NCBI GenBank assembly: GCA_948470475.1
Contig: OX419336.1
Span: 23,974,350 to 24,038,349, forward strand
Source of the DNA: Galaxea fascicularis
Lineage: Eukaryota; Cnidaria; Anthozoa; Scleractinia; Euphylliidae
Direction of reading: 5' to 3'
Length of the DNA: 64,000 bases
Shown: piece by piece, positions 1-8,853 of the stretch
How positions within the stretch are numbered: position 1 is the first letter of the stretch
Layout of the letters: every line of letters starts with the position of its first letter
Notes under the pieces: model-generated
What the model saw: the letters and a program-made list of their open reading frames with translations, nothing else
What the model was told of the DNA's origin: nothing
Database searches by the model: none
Translations under genes and position numbers: made by a program

Positions 1-285
1 AAAAGTGGAGTAGAGGTCGTTGTTTCTTAACATGTCGACAAAAGCCAGCTTGTGAATATTTTTGCTGGGTTGATCAACCTATGCAAATTCAGGAAGAAAT
101 CAGTCAAGTGTATCAACCCGTAGCAGTCACGCGTGTCACACCCTCGCCTCGCTACGCACCATACAAGAATTCACGCGAAACAAACATTGAAAAGCAGTCA
201 GGCTATCCACAGGCAGCACAGAATCAACCGAGAAACAGCAGAAAGCAGACAGTGTCTGAAAAAAAAAAAAGAAGCAAGCTCAAAA

Positions 286-783
286 ATGAATGCACAAGTG
301 CAAGAGACCTTAGATAAACGTGTGAAAGAAGTCATGACAGAAAAAGTGAAAGAATTAGATGCAATTGATGCCAATATCGCACGTCAAGAGAAAAACGGTG
401 AATGGCGAGTGGCACGAGATTTAGCCGCCAGACGATTTTTAGTACAGACATCCATCGTGAAAGTCGTTAAGCGTTGGATTCAAGCACCTAATCTCGCTAC
501 CATGGTGAAAGCGGTAGAGGCACCCATCTCCGAGTCCACTCAAACAGACGCAAAGACGAGTGGATATTACGAACCCTTGTACGAAGCCATGTGTCGAGAA
601 TGTGACGTGTGGAAGATACGGACTAGCGAGTTATTAGATTTATTGTTGTGTGATCATTGTAAATTTGAGAAACAAGAAGTGTATCACACAGGCTCTAACG
701 AAGAAATTATTGATTGGTTGCCTTGGCATTTCAATGGCAAATGTTATAAAGTGCGTTCTAGATTCGAACAAGGTTATTTTTGA
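286..783 (+). CDS. Polinton-associated protein with a C-terminal Cys pair, unknown function
   Basis: This 165-codon frame starts at the ATG at 286, in a favourable context (AAAATGA) after an A-rich leader. The frame is open further upstream to 133, but that stretch is of low complexity. The N-terminal part is charged and helical and rich in Lys and Glu. Near the end there is a Cys-rich segment with CREC, then LLLCDHC, which could bind zinc. The same LLLC-x2-C signature occurs in the coiled-coil protein at 9724, so the two may be related. It lies upstream of the integrase on the same strand, so it is probably part of the Polinton. I do not recognise the family and assign no function. Confidence 0.55.
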   Translation: MNAQVQETLDKRVKEVMTEKVKELDAIDANIARQEKNGEWRVARDLAARRFLVQTSIVKVVKRWIQAPNLATMVKAVEAPISESTQTDAKTSGYYEPLYEAMCRECDVWKIRTSELLDLLLCDHCKFEKQEVYHTGSNEEIIDWLPWHFNGKCYKVRSRFEQGYF

Positions 784-1052
784 GTGAATAAAAAGTGTGA
801 TTGTTTAGCATTCAAGTGTCAGTGATTATTGAGTCCATTTATGAAAAAAGATGCGGGAGTTACGAGAGAATCCTAGTTATAACAATTTCAACCGGTTCAC
901 TATTACAGCACAGTTGTCCATCCTGTCAGCCCCTTAGGGTCGAACGTAGAAATGTGTAAATGTGGCGAGGCAAACACGCGTCATTGTTTTCAAAAAAGAT
1001 ATTTAAACGGTCAGACAAGTCTCACTCACATCACATTTTGAGCAGTTTCATC
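784..1052 (+). other. non-coding gap with upstream region of the next small gene
   Basis: No reading frame of note is present. The end of the stretch carries a TATTTAAA-type box about 50 nt before the next ATG. Confidence 0.4.
1000..1008 (+). promoter_or_regulatory. TATA-like box for the 1053 gene
   Basis: The motif TATTTAAAC lies 53 nt before the ATG at 1053. Spacing and motif match the boxes in front of several other genes in this element. Confidence 0.4.
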
Positions 1053-1277
1053 ATGGCTCTAATGAAAGCACACATGAGTCTTTTTCATTGGCAAGTGAAG
1101 AAATGGGTTTCTCAATCCTTTGTCAAGGCCCTCCGACCTGAAACGTTGAATGATATCCGAGGTATTGTTCCGGAACCAAACGATTCTCCTTTGATGTTGT
1201 TCGAAAGTTTAATGCATAATCTCAACTTTGGTACCTATATTGCGTTTTTGGTGTGGCTAGATGAAACGTACAGATGA
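1053..1277 (+). CDS. small Polinton protein, unknown function
   Basis: The 74-codon frame begins at an ATG followed by G (TCATGG), the same start context used by the major capsid gene and the 9104 gene. The frame is open upstream to 960, but the TATA-like box at 1000 argues for the internal start. The protein is short and helical with aromatic residues near both ends and no recognised motif. It sits between the zinc-binding small gene and the integrase. It could be a real virion or regulatory protein or a chance frame; the promoter spacing is the main support. Confidence 0.4.
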   Translation: MALMKAHMSLFHWQVKKWVSQSFVKALRPETLNDIRGIVPEPNDSPLMLFESLMHNLNFGTYIAFLVWLDETYR

Positions 1278-1396
1278 GAGGAGAGTTGGTTTTGGTTTAG
1301 AACCATACATAAAGCCTATGGGTTGTGTGTTCCAAGCATCTGGTCACTCTTCAAGTACAGAGTGATTCTCATCTTCACAGGCTGTTGTCAGAGAGA

Positions 1397-2476
1397 ATGA
1401 AAGGAAAAAAAGTCAAACCCCAGAAAACCAAAGGCAGTTATGAGGATCCAAAGAGCCGCGGTGCCCTAGGGGGGGTTCAGCGTTTTGCTCGTGCGCGTAA
1501 TTTGTCTGAAAAGAAAGCCAAGATACTTCTGGAAAAACAATTGCCTTACACACTTCATAAACCCGTGAGACGTAAATTTCAGACGCTCCCAGTCCTTGTG
1601 TTTAACAGAGATCAACAATGGGTGGCGGATTTAGTCGAAATGCAAAAGGTATCGCGTTACAACAATGGTATACGCTATCTCTTGACCGTGATTGATGTGT
1701 TGTCCAAGTATGCGTGGGTGGTACCATTAAAAAACAAGACTGGAAAAGAAGTCGTGAAGGCCTTTGAGCGTATTTTAAAGACCAGTCAGAGAAAACCACA
1801 AAACTTACAAACCGACAAAGGAAAAGAATTTTACAACGGTTTGATGCAGCAATGGTTAAAAAAAGAAGGCATTTATCACTTTTTAACCGAAGGAGATGCC
1901 AAAGCGTCCGTAGTGGAAAGGTTTAATCGCACTCTCAAAGGACGTATGTATCGGTATTTTACAGCTGCGAATACGATGAAATATGTGAATGTATTACAGG
2001 ACCTTGTGAATCAATACAATGCAGACCGTCATCGGAGTATAGGCATGGCACCTCAAGATGTCACGATTCAAAATGAAAGGCAAGTGTGGCAAACATTATA
2101 TGGCAAGCGTTTAAGAAAAATACAAAAACATGGCGACTTACGAGAAGGAGATCGTGTGCGTTTAAGCGAGAGAATACGACCCTTTAAGAAAGGCTACTTA
2201 CCACAGTGGACAGAAGAAGTGTTTGCTGTGAAAAAAGTGGTCCCAGGAGCTGTGTTAACTTACAAGATTGAAGAACTGGACGGCACACCTTTGAAAGGCA
2301 CGTTTTATAAAGAGGATTTGCAGAAAGTAGTCATCGATGATGAGACAATGTGGAGAGTCGAGAAAGTACTTAAACGTCGTGGTAAACAAGCCTTAGTCAG
2401 ACGGAAAGGTTTGCCCTCAAAATACGACAGCTGGATCCCACAATCTGACTTAACATCATGGAAGAAACTTACATAA
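1397..2476 (+). CDS. Polinton/Maverick retrovirus-like integrase (rve) with C-terminal chromodomain-like module
   Basis: This enzyme would insert the element's linear DNA into the host chromosome. The start is taken at the ATG at 1397, because the frame opens with a GTG at 1325 and the N-terminal motif typical of Polinton integrases (YEDPKSRGALGGVQR, then LPYTLHKPVRRKF) begins soon after 1397. The DDE core is visible: D102 in WVADLVEM, D164 in LQTDKGKEF and E198 in SVVERFNRTLKG, counting from 1325; 33 residues separate the last two. The last 60 residues resemble a chromodomain (YDSWIPQSDL). The frame is uninterrupted. It overlaps the next gene by 19 nt. Assignment as integrase is firm; the chromodomain reading is probable. 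Confidence 0.93.
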   Translation: MKGKKVKPQKTKGSYEDPKSRGALGGVQRFARARNLSEKKAKILLEKQLPYTLHKPVRRKFQTLPVLVFNRDQQWVADLVEMQKVSRYNNGIRYLLTVIDVLSKYAWVVPLKNKTGKEVVKAFERILKTSQRKPQNLQTDKGKEFYNGLMQQWLKKEGIYHFLTEGDAKASVVERFNRTLKGRMYRYFTAANTMKYVNVLQDLVNQYNADRHRSIGMAPQDVTIQNERQVWQTLYGKRLRKIQKHGDLREGDRVRLSERIRPFKKGYLPQWTEEVFAVKKVVPGAVLTYKIEELDGTPLKGTFYKEDLQKVVIDDETMWRVEKVLKRRGKQALVRRKGLPSKYDSWIPQSDLTSWKKLT

Positions 2477-3468
2477 CACTCCCTAATAATGGGGGAGGTG
2501 TGGAATTTCACACTGTGAACAAAAACAATAGTTTGAAAGTCAAATTACCCAAACAACTGAGATTAAGTGGAAATTCATGGCAAGTAGGCTTAGTGAGTAT
2601 TTCGTTATCTCTACATAATGAATTTCACCAAGCCATTTTCAAAAAGTTTCCATCAGGGACTGTTTTAGCGAAGGTCAATGGCTACACCACGAAACTCGAT
2701 CCTGGAGGACAAAGAACGATAGCCAGTAAAGTGGCACACGGTACAGTGACGGTTGAACAAGTGCTGGAAGATGAGTCAATCGCAGATGGTGTTTCCTTCA
2801 TGAAGTCCTTAGTAATACTGTTGGAACAACACTTGGCGTTGTGGTTCTTAGTTGATAATGAAAAAACTGGAAGAATGAAGACTGAATGGAAAAATCCTGA
2901 TACAGACGAAGGGTATTTTCAAACATTTCGTTGGACCACACCCACATCGCTTTTGATTGATGGCAGTCGTTGTGATCGAAAGTCTGATGCGATATGGACC
3001 GAATTTAACGAAGAGTTTTTCATCATGTTAGGAGCAATGGCAAGCAGATATGACTTCCCCGGTCCTCAACTACGAGTGTCTCATTACAAGTCACCCCCTA
3101 GAAACGAGGAATTCATTCACACATTTTCTTCATCCCTTGGCAAAACCATCAAACTGAAACAGCAATAAAATTGGGAGTTTCCTAATTTGAACTGGGGGTG
3201 GTTTGAAAATAATTGTTTTAGTCCTACACGTACGCTGCATGTCTACTGCAACGCTGGCAAAAGTACGATCGTGGGTGAGCGAGTGACGGATTTGTTGAGA
3301 GAAATTGCATTATCTTCAACAACGACAGGCGATAGAATTTACTTCGAACCCACACACATCCATTACATCCCCATACGACAAGAAATCTTTGATTACCTGG
3401 AAGTGGAAATTGCAGAATTGAATGGAGCCTTAGCGAATTTAGGCGACGGTCCCACCAATGTCACATAA
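2458..3468 (+). pseudogene. minor-capsid (penton)-like Polinton protein broken by an in-frame stop
   Basis: The frame starts with the TLPNNGG-type N-terminus followed by a KLPKQLRLSGNSWQVGL segment, the signature of a large Polinton family that I believe is the single jelly-roll minor capsid protein. It runs to a TAA at 3166-3168. The same frame continues from 3169 to 3468 without a shift and encodes the family's C-terminal half (LHVYC, IVGERVTDLLRE, HYIPIRQE). So the two frames are one gene split by a point nonsense mutation. A second TAA at 3466-3468 ends the protein a few codons before the expected C-terminus. Family membership is clear; the minor capsid function is inference. Confidence 0.65.
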
Positions 3469-3484
3469 CACTTTAAGCGGAATC

Positions 3485-3494
3485 TATAAAAAGG
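3485..3494 (+). promoter_or_regulatory. TATA box of the interrupted basic virion gene
   Basis: TATAAAAAGG followed by TCA lies 57 nt before the ATG at 3542. The same 13-base string (TATAAAAAGGTCA) occurs 43 nt before the gene at 9449. Confidence 0.55.
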
Positions 3495-3541
3495 TCAATC
3501 ACTTGTGTAATATTTCATTTGAAATAAAAAACGTCACTAAA

Positions 3542-4887
3542 ATGAGAGGTGGTACGCTTCGTCGATTTTCTCCTACATCCCAAGAGGGGGGTGGTTTACC
3601 GTATTTACCCGTGTATAATGCGCGCCCGTGTATAATGCGCACCCTAATTTTGACCACTTCTTTCCACAAAAAAAAAAAAAATTCACAACAAAGACCATTT
3701 ATTAACACTTCATTTTTTTCTATTTAATCAACTAGAATTGGATATTTCTACTCACAGCACTACTAGTAGCTTGCATATCACTGCATGTATTCATAGACAA
3801 CTAAAATGTTCAGTTCTTTAAACAATGAAACCTTCAAAATCCGACCCGGAGTCTGAAGCAAATAGGTTTGCGATGAACGAATCATCAAGTCCATCAGTGT
3901 CCTCAGTTGAATCGTAAACTAAATCATCTTGTGATCCATCCAAATGGTTTGTAATTCCACACTTCAGGAAAGAGGTGGTGATCATTTCTGCCGAAATGTC
4001 ATTCCACACTTGCGAAATCCACGAACAGATAAGTTCCTCTGAAGGCTTCTTTTGTCGTCCAGAGGCAGTAAATTTGTGAATGCCGTCGGCCATCCACTGT
4101 ATCCATTTCTTTTGGACTCATCTTTGAAGAGTTTGTTCAAAGATATATCCAGCGGCTGGAGAAGTGAAGTTAATCCGCCAGGAATAACAGCAAGTTCAGT
4201 GTTTTCACGTTGAAACGACGCGTTGACGGTATCTGTCACGTGGGCTTCAAATGAGTCAAACACAAGCAGGCTTCTTCTCCTCCCCAGGCCACTGAGCCGT
4301 GAATGCCATGCCTTTTCGATCCAAACTTTCATTTGCTCTGAATCCTTTCTCCTGGGCAGAAACTACTACTCCGTGTTAGTTGTTGATCTTAGGAATAGTT
4401 TTCCTCTTGAATATTACCATTGGTTTAAGTTTTGAACCATCTCCACAGCATGCCAACACGACTGTAACTCTACTCTTCTCATTTCCCGTGGTGCGGATTT
4501 TAATGGTCTTCTCTCCAGTGTTGTTGATCGTATGGTTTGGCGGCATGTCGAATGTGAGAGGAGTCTTGTCCATGTTAGCGATGAGATGCAAAGCTTTTGT
4601 TTTGTTTTGTTTTCTCATTTGTATTCTTGATTACCATATGCTAATGAGAACGTGGCCAAACAATGGAATCCGTGTATAATACGCACCACGGATTTGAAGG
4701 TCAATTTCACCCAAGAAAAAGTGCGCATTATACATGGGTAAATACGGTAATAAGAAACCTGGTTTTCCCCTTTCTCACAAAGGGAATACAATCTGTGGGT
4801 AAAAAGGTCATTAAAAAAGTACAAAAGAGGGTTCGTACAGCTGCGAAACGCAAAGCAACGCAACTCGTGGAAAGCGTCAGTAAATGA
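3542..4887 (+). pseudogene. small basic core-like virion gene interrupted by a Tigger-like element
   Basis: The 5' part (3542-3598) begins MRGGTLRRFSPTS with a Gly-rich stretch. The 3' part (about 4750-4887) is strongly basic (VGKKVIKKVQKRVR). The two are separated by a TA-flanked transposon. With the insert and one TA copy discounted, the reading phase of the two parts is the same, so they are halves of one gene of roughly 65 codons. The Gly-rich start followed by a basic tail suggests a DNA-condensing core protein of the kind found in adenoviruses and Polintons. The stop overlaps the next ATG (ATGA at 4884-4887). Function is inferred from composition only. Confidence 0.6.
3599..4747 (-). 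mobile_element. Tigger-like (pogo/DDE_1) DNA transposon, internally decayed
   Basis: The element has 25-bp inverted ends beginning CCGTATTTACCC with one mismatch, and a duplicated TA on each side (3597-3598 and 4748-4749). Three minus-strand frames (4376-4618, 3982-4332, 3818-4093) carry parts of a DDE_1 transposase: NMDKTPLTFDMP with the first catalytic Asp, LLVFDSFEAHV with the second, a following LLQPLDISLNK, and a C-terminal EELICSWISQVW segment. The N-terminal HTH region is missing and the frames are disjoint, so this copy cannot move on its own. The end motif CCCGTGTATAATGCGC is repeated twice at the left end and once inverted near the right end. Confidence 0.88.
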
Positions 4888-5150
4888 GCGAAGAGAGGTG
4901 TGGGAGATATTTTTGGACACTAAGCATGCGTCGCATACCTAAAACAGTTAAAACGTTTTCTGCCATGATTAATCAATCTGCTTCCCGTGCAGGCAATTAT
5001 GGGATTATGAAACAAAGCGGAGGAAGGGTTTGGTCGACTGCACCCTATGAGGTTAATGCAAGACGTAGGATGACACATTTGCAAAGAAACCATAGACATA
5101 AAGGAGGTCGGCTTAAAAGGTATAAAAGACGACGACCGAAAAGGAGATGA
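4884..5150 (+). CDS. small Arg-rich Polinton protein, probable core or virion protein
   Basis: An 88-codon frame overlaps the previous stop by ATGA. A second in-frame ATG at 4926 (MRRIPKTVKTF) is an equally likely start. The C-terminus is very basic (RLKRYKRRRPKRR), as expected of a DNA-binding core or nuclear-targeted protein. It lies directly before the major capsid gene. The TATA box of the capsid gene lies inside its 3' end. Family not recognised. Confidence 0.55.
   Translation: MSEERCGRYFWTLSMRRIPKTVKTFSAMINQSASRAGNYGIMKQSGGRVWSTAPYEVNARRRMTHLQRNHRHKGGRLKRYKRRRPKRR
5121..5130 (+). promoter_or_regulatory. TATA box of the major capsid gene
   Basis: TATAAAAGAC lies 66 nt before the capsid ATG at 5187, inside the 3' end of the preceding frame. 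Confidence 0.55.
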
Positions 5151-5186
5151 CGTTAGAAAAAACAAACAAACAAGAGTAGCGTCATC

Positions 5187-6560
5187 ATGGCAGAAGCGAT
5201 TAAGAAAGCCATTGAAATTAACCCTCTGGTGCAGGTGTTTGAAAGACCTGCCACAGATATTGCCCTTACACGCTACAGGATGACAAAAACGAAATCCTTT
5301 TCCAGCGGTATTCACCCACTAGAATTTATCATATCAGGTGTGAATCAATTCATTGATTTAGGACGAAGTTACTTTGAAGTGGAACTCGTTTTGAAAACAG
5401 CCAATGACACAAACATAGTAGATGAAGACCATCTGTACCCTGGTCAAAATTTGATTCACACGATGATCAAACAGTGTTCAGTGAGTTTCAATGGATCTCT
5501 CGTGAGTAAAGAATCAGACACGTATCCCTACAAAGCTTGGATTGAAACAGTGTTGAACAACGACAGGTTAGATGGAGAAACCATTCTTCCCATGCAAGGA
5601 TTTCAACAAAATGGACTAGACTTTCCGACAGTCGTGGTTGCAAACACGTTTGACACAACCAATGCAGCATTCGCAGGGCTGTCAGCTTCCCAGAAAAGCG
5701 CGGTGCGGGCTATGATGTCAGAGAAAACCTATTACACAGTTGGCAAAAGAAGAACATTATTCTTTAGACCTCATTCAGAGGCCTTTCAAGTGGGAAAACT
5801 TATGGTACCTCATATGGAAATGCACATACAATTCTTTTTCAATGACCCAAAGTTCTTTCTCGTGGGAGTAGGAGCACAAGGAAGACTCACAGAGGCTGAC
5901 ATTAAGATGACATTTCATGCTTGTCAAGTGGAACTTGCTCCACCGATCCGAAATTACTTGGATCATGTCAGAGAACAGGGAGAGTATGCCAAATACCCTG
6001 TGGTAACATCAGAAATAAGGACCTATGCCCTAGCCGGTGGTATGACAGAGTTCAATGAAGATAAAACCTTTCAGAATCGCATTCCGAACTTAGTGGTAGT
6101 GGGTCTGTTACATCAAAACTCTTACAACGGTGATTACGCATACAACCCGTTTGCCTTTCAAGAGTTTGGTTTTACAGAAATCAAACAGCTCATGGATGGT
6201 GAAGAATACCCTTACAAAAACACGCTCAAGTTAAATGCAGGAGATGGCAATAAAGATTTGGTGGGGTACCAGCGATTCTTGGAAGCCACGGGAGTGTTGA
6301 TGAAAAACAAACCCAACCTCCTTAGAAGTCAGGAGTGGGGGAATGGAAAGAATTGCACCTTATTTGTTTTCAACAATGTCCCTACGGGGATTTTGGACAG
6401 TGAAAACATGAACATCAAGCGAGAGGGTAATTTACAAATTCAATTCAAGTTGAAGGCTCCACCAGGTCATGTGATCATAGTCCTCATCTATGCGCAGTTT
6501 GAGGCTATCATGGACGTGACAAAGGAAGGAGGGGCTTTATATGAAGGCACTCTAGCATAA
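5187..6560 (+). CDS. Polinton major capsid protein, double jelly-roll
   Basis: The 457-residue protein starts at an ATG in the context CATCATGG, after a TATA box. It matches the Polinton/adintovirus capsid family in length and in signatures: the FSSGIHPLEFIISG segment near residue 40, FIDLGRSYFEVELVLK near 55-70, and the conserved SFNGSLVSKESDTYPYKAWIETVLN block near 100-125. These are standard for the first jelly roll of animal Polinton capsid proteins. The whole frame is open. It would form the hexagonal capsomers of a virion, and its neighbours (protease, ATPase) complete the morphogenesis set. Assignment rests on motif recognition, not a structure search. Confidence 0.88.
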   Translation: MAEAIKKAIEINPLVQVFERPATDIALTRYRMTKTKSFSSGIHPLEFIISGVNQFIDLGRSYFEVELVLKTANDTNIVDEDHLYPGQNLIHTMIKQCSVSFNGSLVSKESDTYPYKAWIETVLNNDRLDGETILPMQGFQQNGLDFPTVVVANTFDTTNAAFAGLSASQKSAVRAMMSEKTYYTVGKRRTLFFRPHSEAFQVGKLMVPHMEMHIQFFFNDPKFFLVGVGAQGRLTEADIKMTFHACQVELAPPIRNYLDHVREQGEYAKYPVVTSEIRTYALAGGMTEFNEDKTFQNRIPNLVVVGLLHQNSYNGDYAYNPFAFQEFGFTEIKQLMDGEEYPYKNTLKLNAGDGNKDLVGYQRFLEATGVLMKNKPNLLRSQEWGNGKNCTLFVFNNVPTGILDSENMNIKREGNLQIQFKLKAPPGHVIIVLIYAQFEAIMDVTKEGGALYEGTLA

Positions 6561-6563
6561 ATA
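6556..6563 (+). promoter_or_regulatory. TATA-like box of the protease gene
   Basis: CATAAATA, overlapping the capsid stop codon, lies 51 nt before the protease ATG. Confidence 0.35.
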
Positions 6564-6606
6564 CAAGCAAACGCATCAGTCACCATAACAGTCTTTAGGA
6601 AACATT

Positions 6607-7227
6607 ATGGAATTGATCCCAACAACAGATCAGCAATTGGCAATTACCTTGGCAGAAGACGACGAAGATCTGTCGCCGTATTTCGCAGGTGTATTTCCCT
6701 CGGATAAATTACCGAAACACCCTGTGAAAGATAATCCGCAAGGGTACATTGTGAATATTGACGAATCCTCTCAACCGGGAAGTCATTGGATTGGCATTTG
6801 GACGCAAGATAATGATTGGGGGGAGAACTATTGTACCGTGATGGACAGTTTTGGAATTCCCCTCTCAAGATACCAAGCCTTTGCGTTAGAGAGTTGGTTG
6901 GCAAAACATTGGACAAAAGAAAATATCACAATGAATACGCATAGTTTTCAAGCCATAGACAGCCAAACGTGTGGGGCTTATGCATTGATGTTTATTATGC
7001 ACTGTTCTTTAGGAGGGAACCTGAAATCATTTCAAGACATTTTTAGCACAAAGGATTTTGTGACAAACGACCATCAGTTGGGAATATGGTTTAGGAAAGT
7101 CATTCGCAGGGATTTAAAATGGCATGAAATACGACACAGATTCAAACAGAGCAATCACGTACCTGTACGATTGATGGATATGATGATGTTGTTAGATCAA
7201 AACGAAAACTATGACACTGTGTATTAA
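6607..7227 (+). CDS. adenain-like cysteine protease (maturation protease)
   Basis: The 206-residue protein is the length of adenovirus protease. The catalytic set is visible: H60 in GSHWIGIW, D80 in TVMDSFG, the oxyanion Q115 in HSFQAIDSQ and C122 in SQTCGAYAL; the Q-to-C spacing is that of adenain. Family knowledge says it cleaves capsid and core precursors during virion maturation. It lies immediately after the major capsid gene with its own TATA-like box. The frame is intact. Confidence 0.9.
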   Translation: MELIPTTDQQLAITLAEDDEDLSPYFAGVFPSDKLPKHPVKDNPQGYIVNIDESSQPGSHWIGIWTQDNDWGENYCTVMDSFGIPLSRYQAFALESWLAKHWTKENITMNTHSFQAIDSQTCGAYALMFIMHCSLGGNLKSFQDIFSTKDFVTNDHQLGIWFRKVIRRDLKWHEIRHRFKQSNHVPVRLMDMMMLLDQNENYDTVY

Positions 7228-7574
7228 TTCATAATTAAACGAATAAAAAAAACTGAAAATGTGAACACATTGTATGGTTTGTTGTTGTCAAATGAGCATG
7301 CGCCTTTAAAAAAAAAACACACACACACACACCAATGCATTCCCATAAGGAAAAACCTTTGACGTTTTGTTTCATATAACTAGGATTGTAATCACCCTTT
7401 TTTAAATGGGAGGTGTGAGGGCCAGGGTTAGGTTTCATTCTATCCATTCAACTTTAAAAAAATAAATAAAAGAATAATGATTAATGTAGAATGGGTTACG
7501 AATAAAAAAAGATGAATAGGTGAGTTTATATAAATGGCCCTCCCCTCCCGCTATTTTTTAGAAAAAATACAACC
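7228..7574 (+). other. intergenic region with an AC microsatellite and a TATA box
   Basis: It is A/T-rich and has no gene. An A-run plus AC repeat lies at about 7311-7333. A TATATAAA box lies at 7527-7534. Confidence 0.5.
7527..7534 (+). promoter_or_regulatory. TATA box of the 7575 gene
   Basis: TATATAAA lies 48 nt before the ATG at 7575. Confidence 0.5.
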
Positions 7575-7892
7575 ATGACGGATCATTCCAGGTGGCATGC
7601 GCTTTTTCAAAGATATGGCAAAGACAACGTGATGCCGCAATCGACGCCAGGGGCGGTGCTGACAAGTCTAAAACCATCATCCTCAAACACGACAAAGAAA
7701 CGGTTAAAGCGAAGCGTACAAAAAAGAATAAAAATGGTGAAGGATACCATCTCCTTAACGGATGCGTTTCGACGCTTGCCCAAAGAGATCAAACGAAAAC
7801 AGATTCAATTTAATGGTAGAACTACGTTGAATTCCATGATAAGAGAGCTGAAGTTAGGAAGTATAAAACTAGAACACTTGATTTGGAAGTGA
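7575..7892 (+). CDS. basic Polinton protein of 105 residues, unknown function
   Basis: The ATG at 7575 (ACCATGA) follows a TATA box at 7527. The protein has a Ser/Thr-rich N-terminal third, then a Lys/Arg-rich stretch (KKRLKRSVQKRIK, residues about 41-53) and a helical C-terminus. It sits between protease and packaging ATPase, a position usually filled by virion or core proteins. A competing frame in another phase (7592-7813) overlaps it but lacks the promoter spacing. No family recognised. Confidence 0.5.
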   Translation: MTDHSRWHALFQRYGKDNVMPQSTPGAVLTSLKPSSSNTTKKRLKRSVQKRIKMVKDTISLTDAFRRLPKEIKRKQIQFNGRTTLNSMIRELKLGSIKLEHLIWK

Positions 7893-7921
7893 CTTTATTC
7901 CGATAAGCACATAACCGCAGG

Positions 7922-8569
7922 ATGAGTTTTAAAACACCTACAAGCGTGTTAATTGTCGGCCCCTCTGGTTGTGGTAAAACGGTGTTTGTCACAAAATTAT
8001 TACGCAGTGCACACCTTTACTTTGAAAACAGTATTCCAAACATTCATTACTGTTACGGGATCTGGCAAAACGGATATTCACAGATGAAAAAGTTTGGCAT
8101 TCAATTTCATCAGGGCATTCCCACTGCAGAGGATTTATCTAAAATGTTTGACAAGACCAAGGGAGGGTATCTGGTGTTGGATGATTTAATGGCTGAAGGT
8201 GGGAATGATCAACGCGTGTCTGATTTGTTAACCAAAGATTCACATCATCGTAACATTACTGTGTTGTACCTATGCCAAGATATGTTTCCGCCTGGTAAAT
8301 ATGCCAAAACCATTTCATGGAATGCACATTATATCATTGCCTTTCAAAATGCAAGGGATCAATTAGGATTTAAAAACTTGTTGCTTCAAGCCTTTCCTTC
8401 CTTTTGGCAAGATGTGTTGGATGTCTATGAGAAAGAGACGAGCCACCCATACGCTTATTTAATGCTTGATTTTCACCCTCACTCTGATAATAACTTACGC
8501 GTGTACACGGACATTTTGAAAGAGGAAGGGTTGACTCGAGCATTTGCTAAACCTCAAAACAAGCGTTGA
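7922..8569 (+). CDS. genome-packaging ATPase, A32/FtsK-HerA type
   Basis: The 215-residue protein has a Walker A motif GPSGCGKT at residues 13-20 and a Walker B motif YLVLDDLM at about 83-90. A Gln-containing sensor region (VLYLCQDMF) follows. This order and size are typical of the Polinton, virophage and adintovirus packaging motor that pumps DNA into the capsid. The frame is intact and begins 29 nt after the preceding stop. Confidence 0.9.
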   Translation: MSFKTPTSVLIVGPSGCGKTVFVTKLLRSAHLYFENSIPNIHYCYGIWQNGYSQMKKFGIQFHQGIPTAEDLSKMFDKTKGGYLVLDDLMAEGGNDQRVSDLLTKDSHHRNITVLYLCQDMFPPGKYAKTISWNAHYIIAFQNARDQLGFKNLLLQAFPSFWQDVLDVYEKETSHPYAYLMLDFHPHSDNNLRVYTDILKEEGLTRAFAKPQNKR

Positions 8570-8580
8570 AAACTAGTGAG

Positions 8581-8853
8581 ATGACACAATATCCCTTTCT
8601 AAGAGACTTGGAAAGAGAAAAACGAAGGCAACTCGTCGAAAAACATAGAGAAAGCATTGAAATGGCTTTTCATGTGGTCCAATCTCATTCCTCTGAGTGG
8701 TATATTGAACCTTATAAAAGACAAATCACGTTTCCATTCGACGAGGAAATGTTCAAAAGATGGGTCAAAGGAAAACAAGGAGCTCTGCTAAAAGGAGGAG
8801 GAGGAGGAGGAGGAATACAAATACCAAAAAAGGAGGGAAAATGCCATGGATGA
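8581..8853 (+). CDS. small charged Polinton protein overlapping the next gene
   Basis: The ATG at 8581 follows the ATPase stop by 11 nt; the frame also opens at an upstream TTG. The protein is charged and helical with a WYIEPYKRQITFPFDEE segment, then a run of seven Gly encoded by (GGA)7 at 8794-8814. It overlaps the 8760 frame by 94 nt in a different phase. The conserved-looking first 65 residues suggest a real gene; the Gly tail may be a by-product of the repeat. Confidence 0.45.
   Translation: MTQYPFLRDLEREKRRQLVEKHRESIEMAFHVVQSHSSEWYIEPYKRQITFPFDEEMFKRWVKGKQGALLKGGGGGGGIQIPKKEGKCHG
8713..8720 (+). promoter_or_regulatory. TATA box of the 8760 gene
   Basis: TATAAAAG lies 47 nt before the ATG at 8760, inside the preceding coding frame. 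Confidence 0.5.

Noticed and set aside
1..120. Left terminal inverted repeat of the Polinton
   Set aside because: No inverted match to the right flank near 20.0-20.6 kb could be found by eye, so the left end is probably outside the window.
3458..3727. 89-codon frame running from the basic gene into the Tigger-like element
   Set aside because: Its second half is transposon TIR sequence, so it is a chance fusion at the insertion point.
7592..7813. Second plus-strand frame overlapping the 7575 gene
   Set aside because: It lies in another phase of the 7575 frame, lacks a matching promoter distance and has low-complexity composition.
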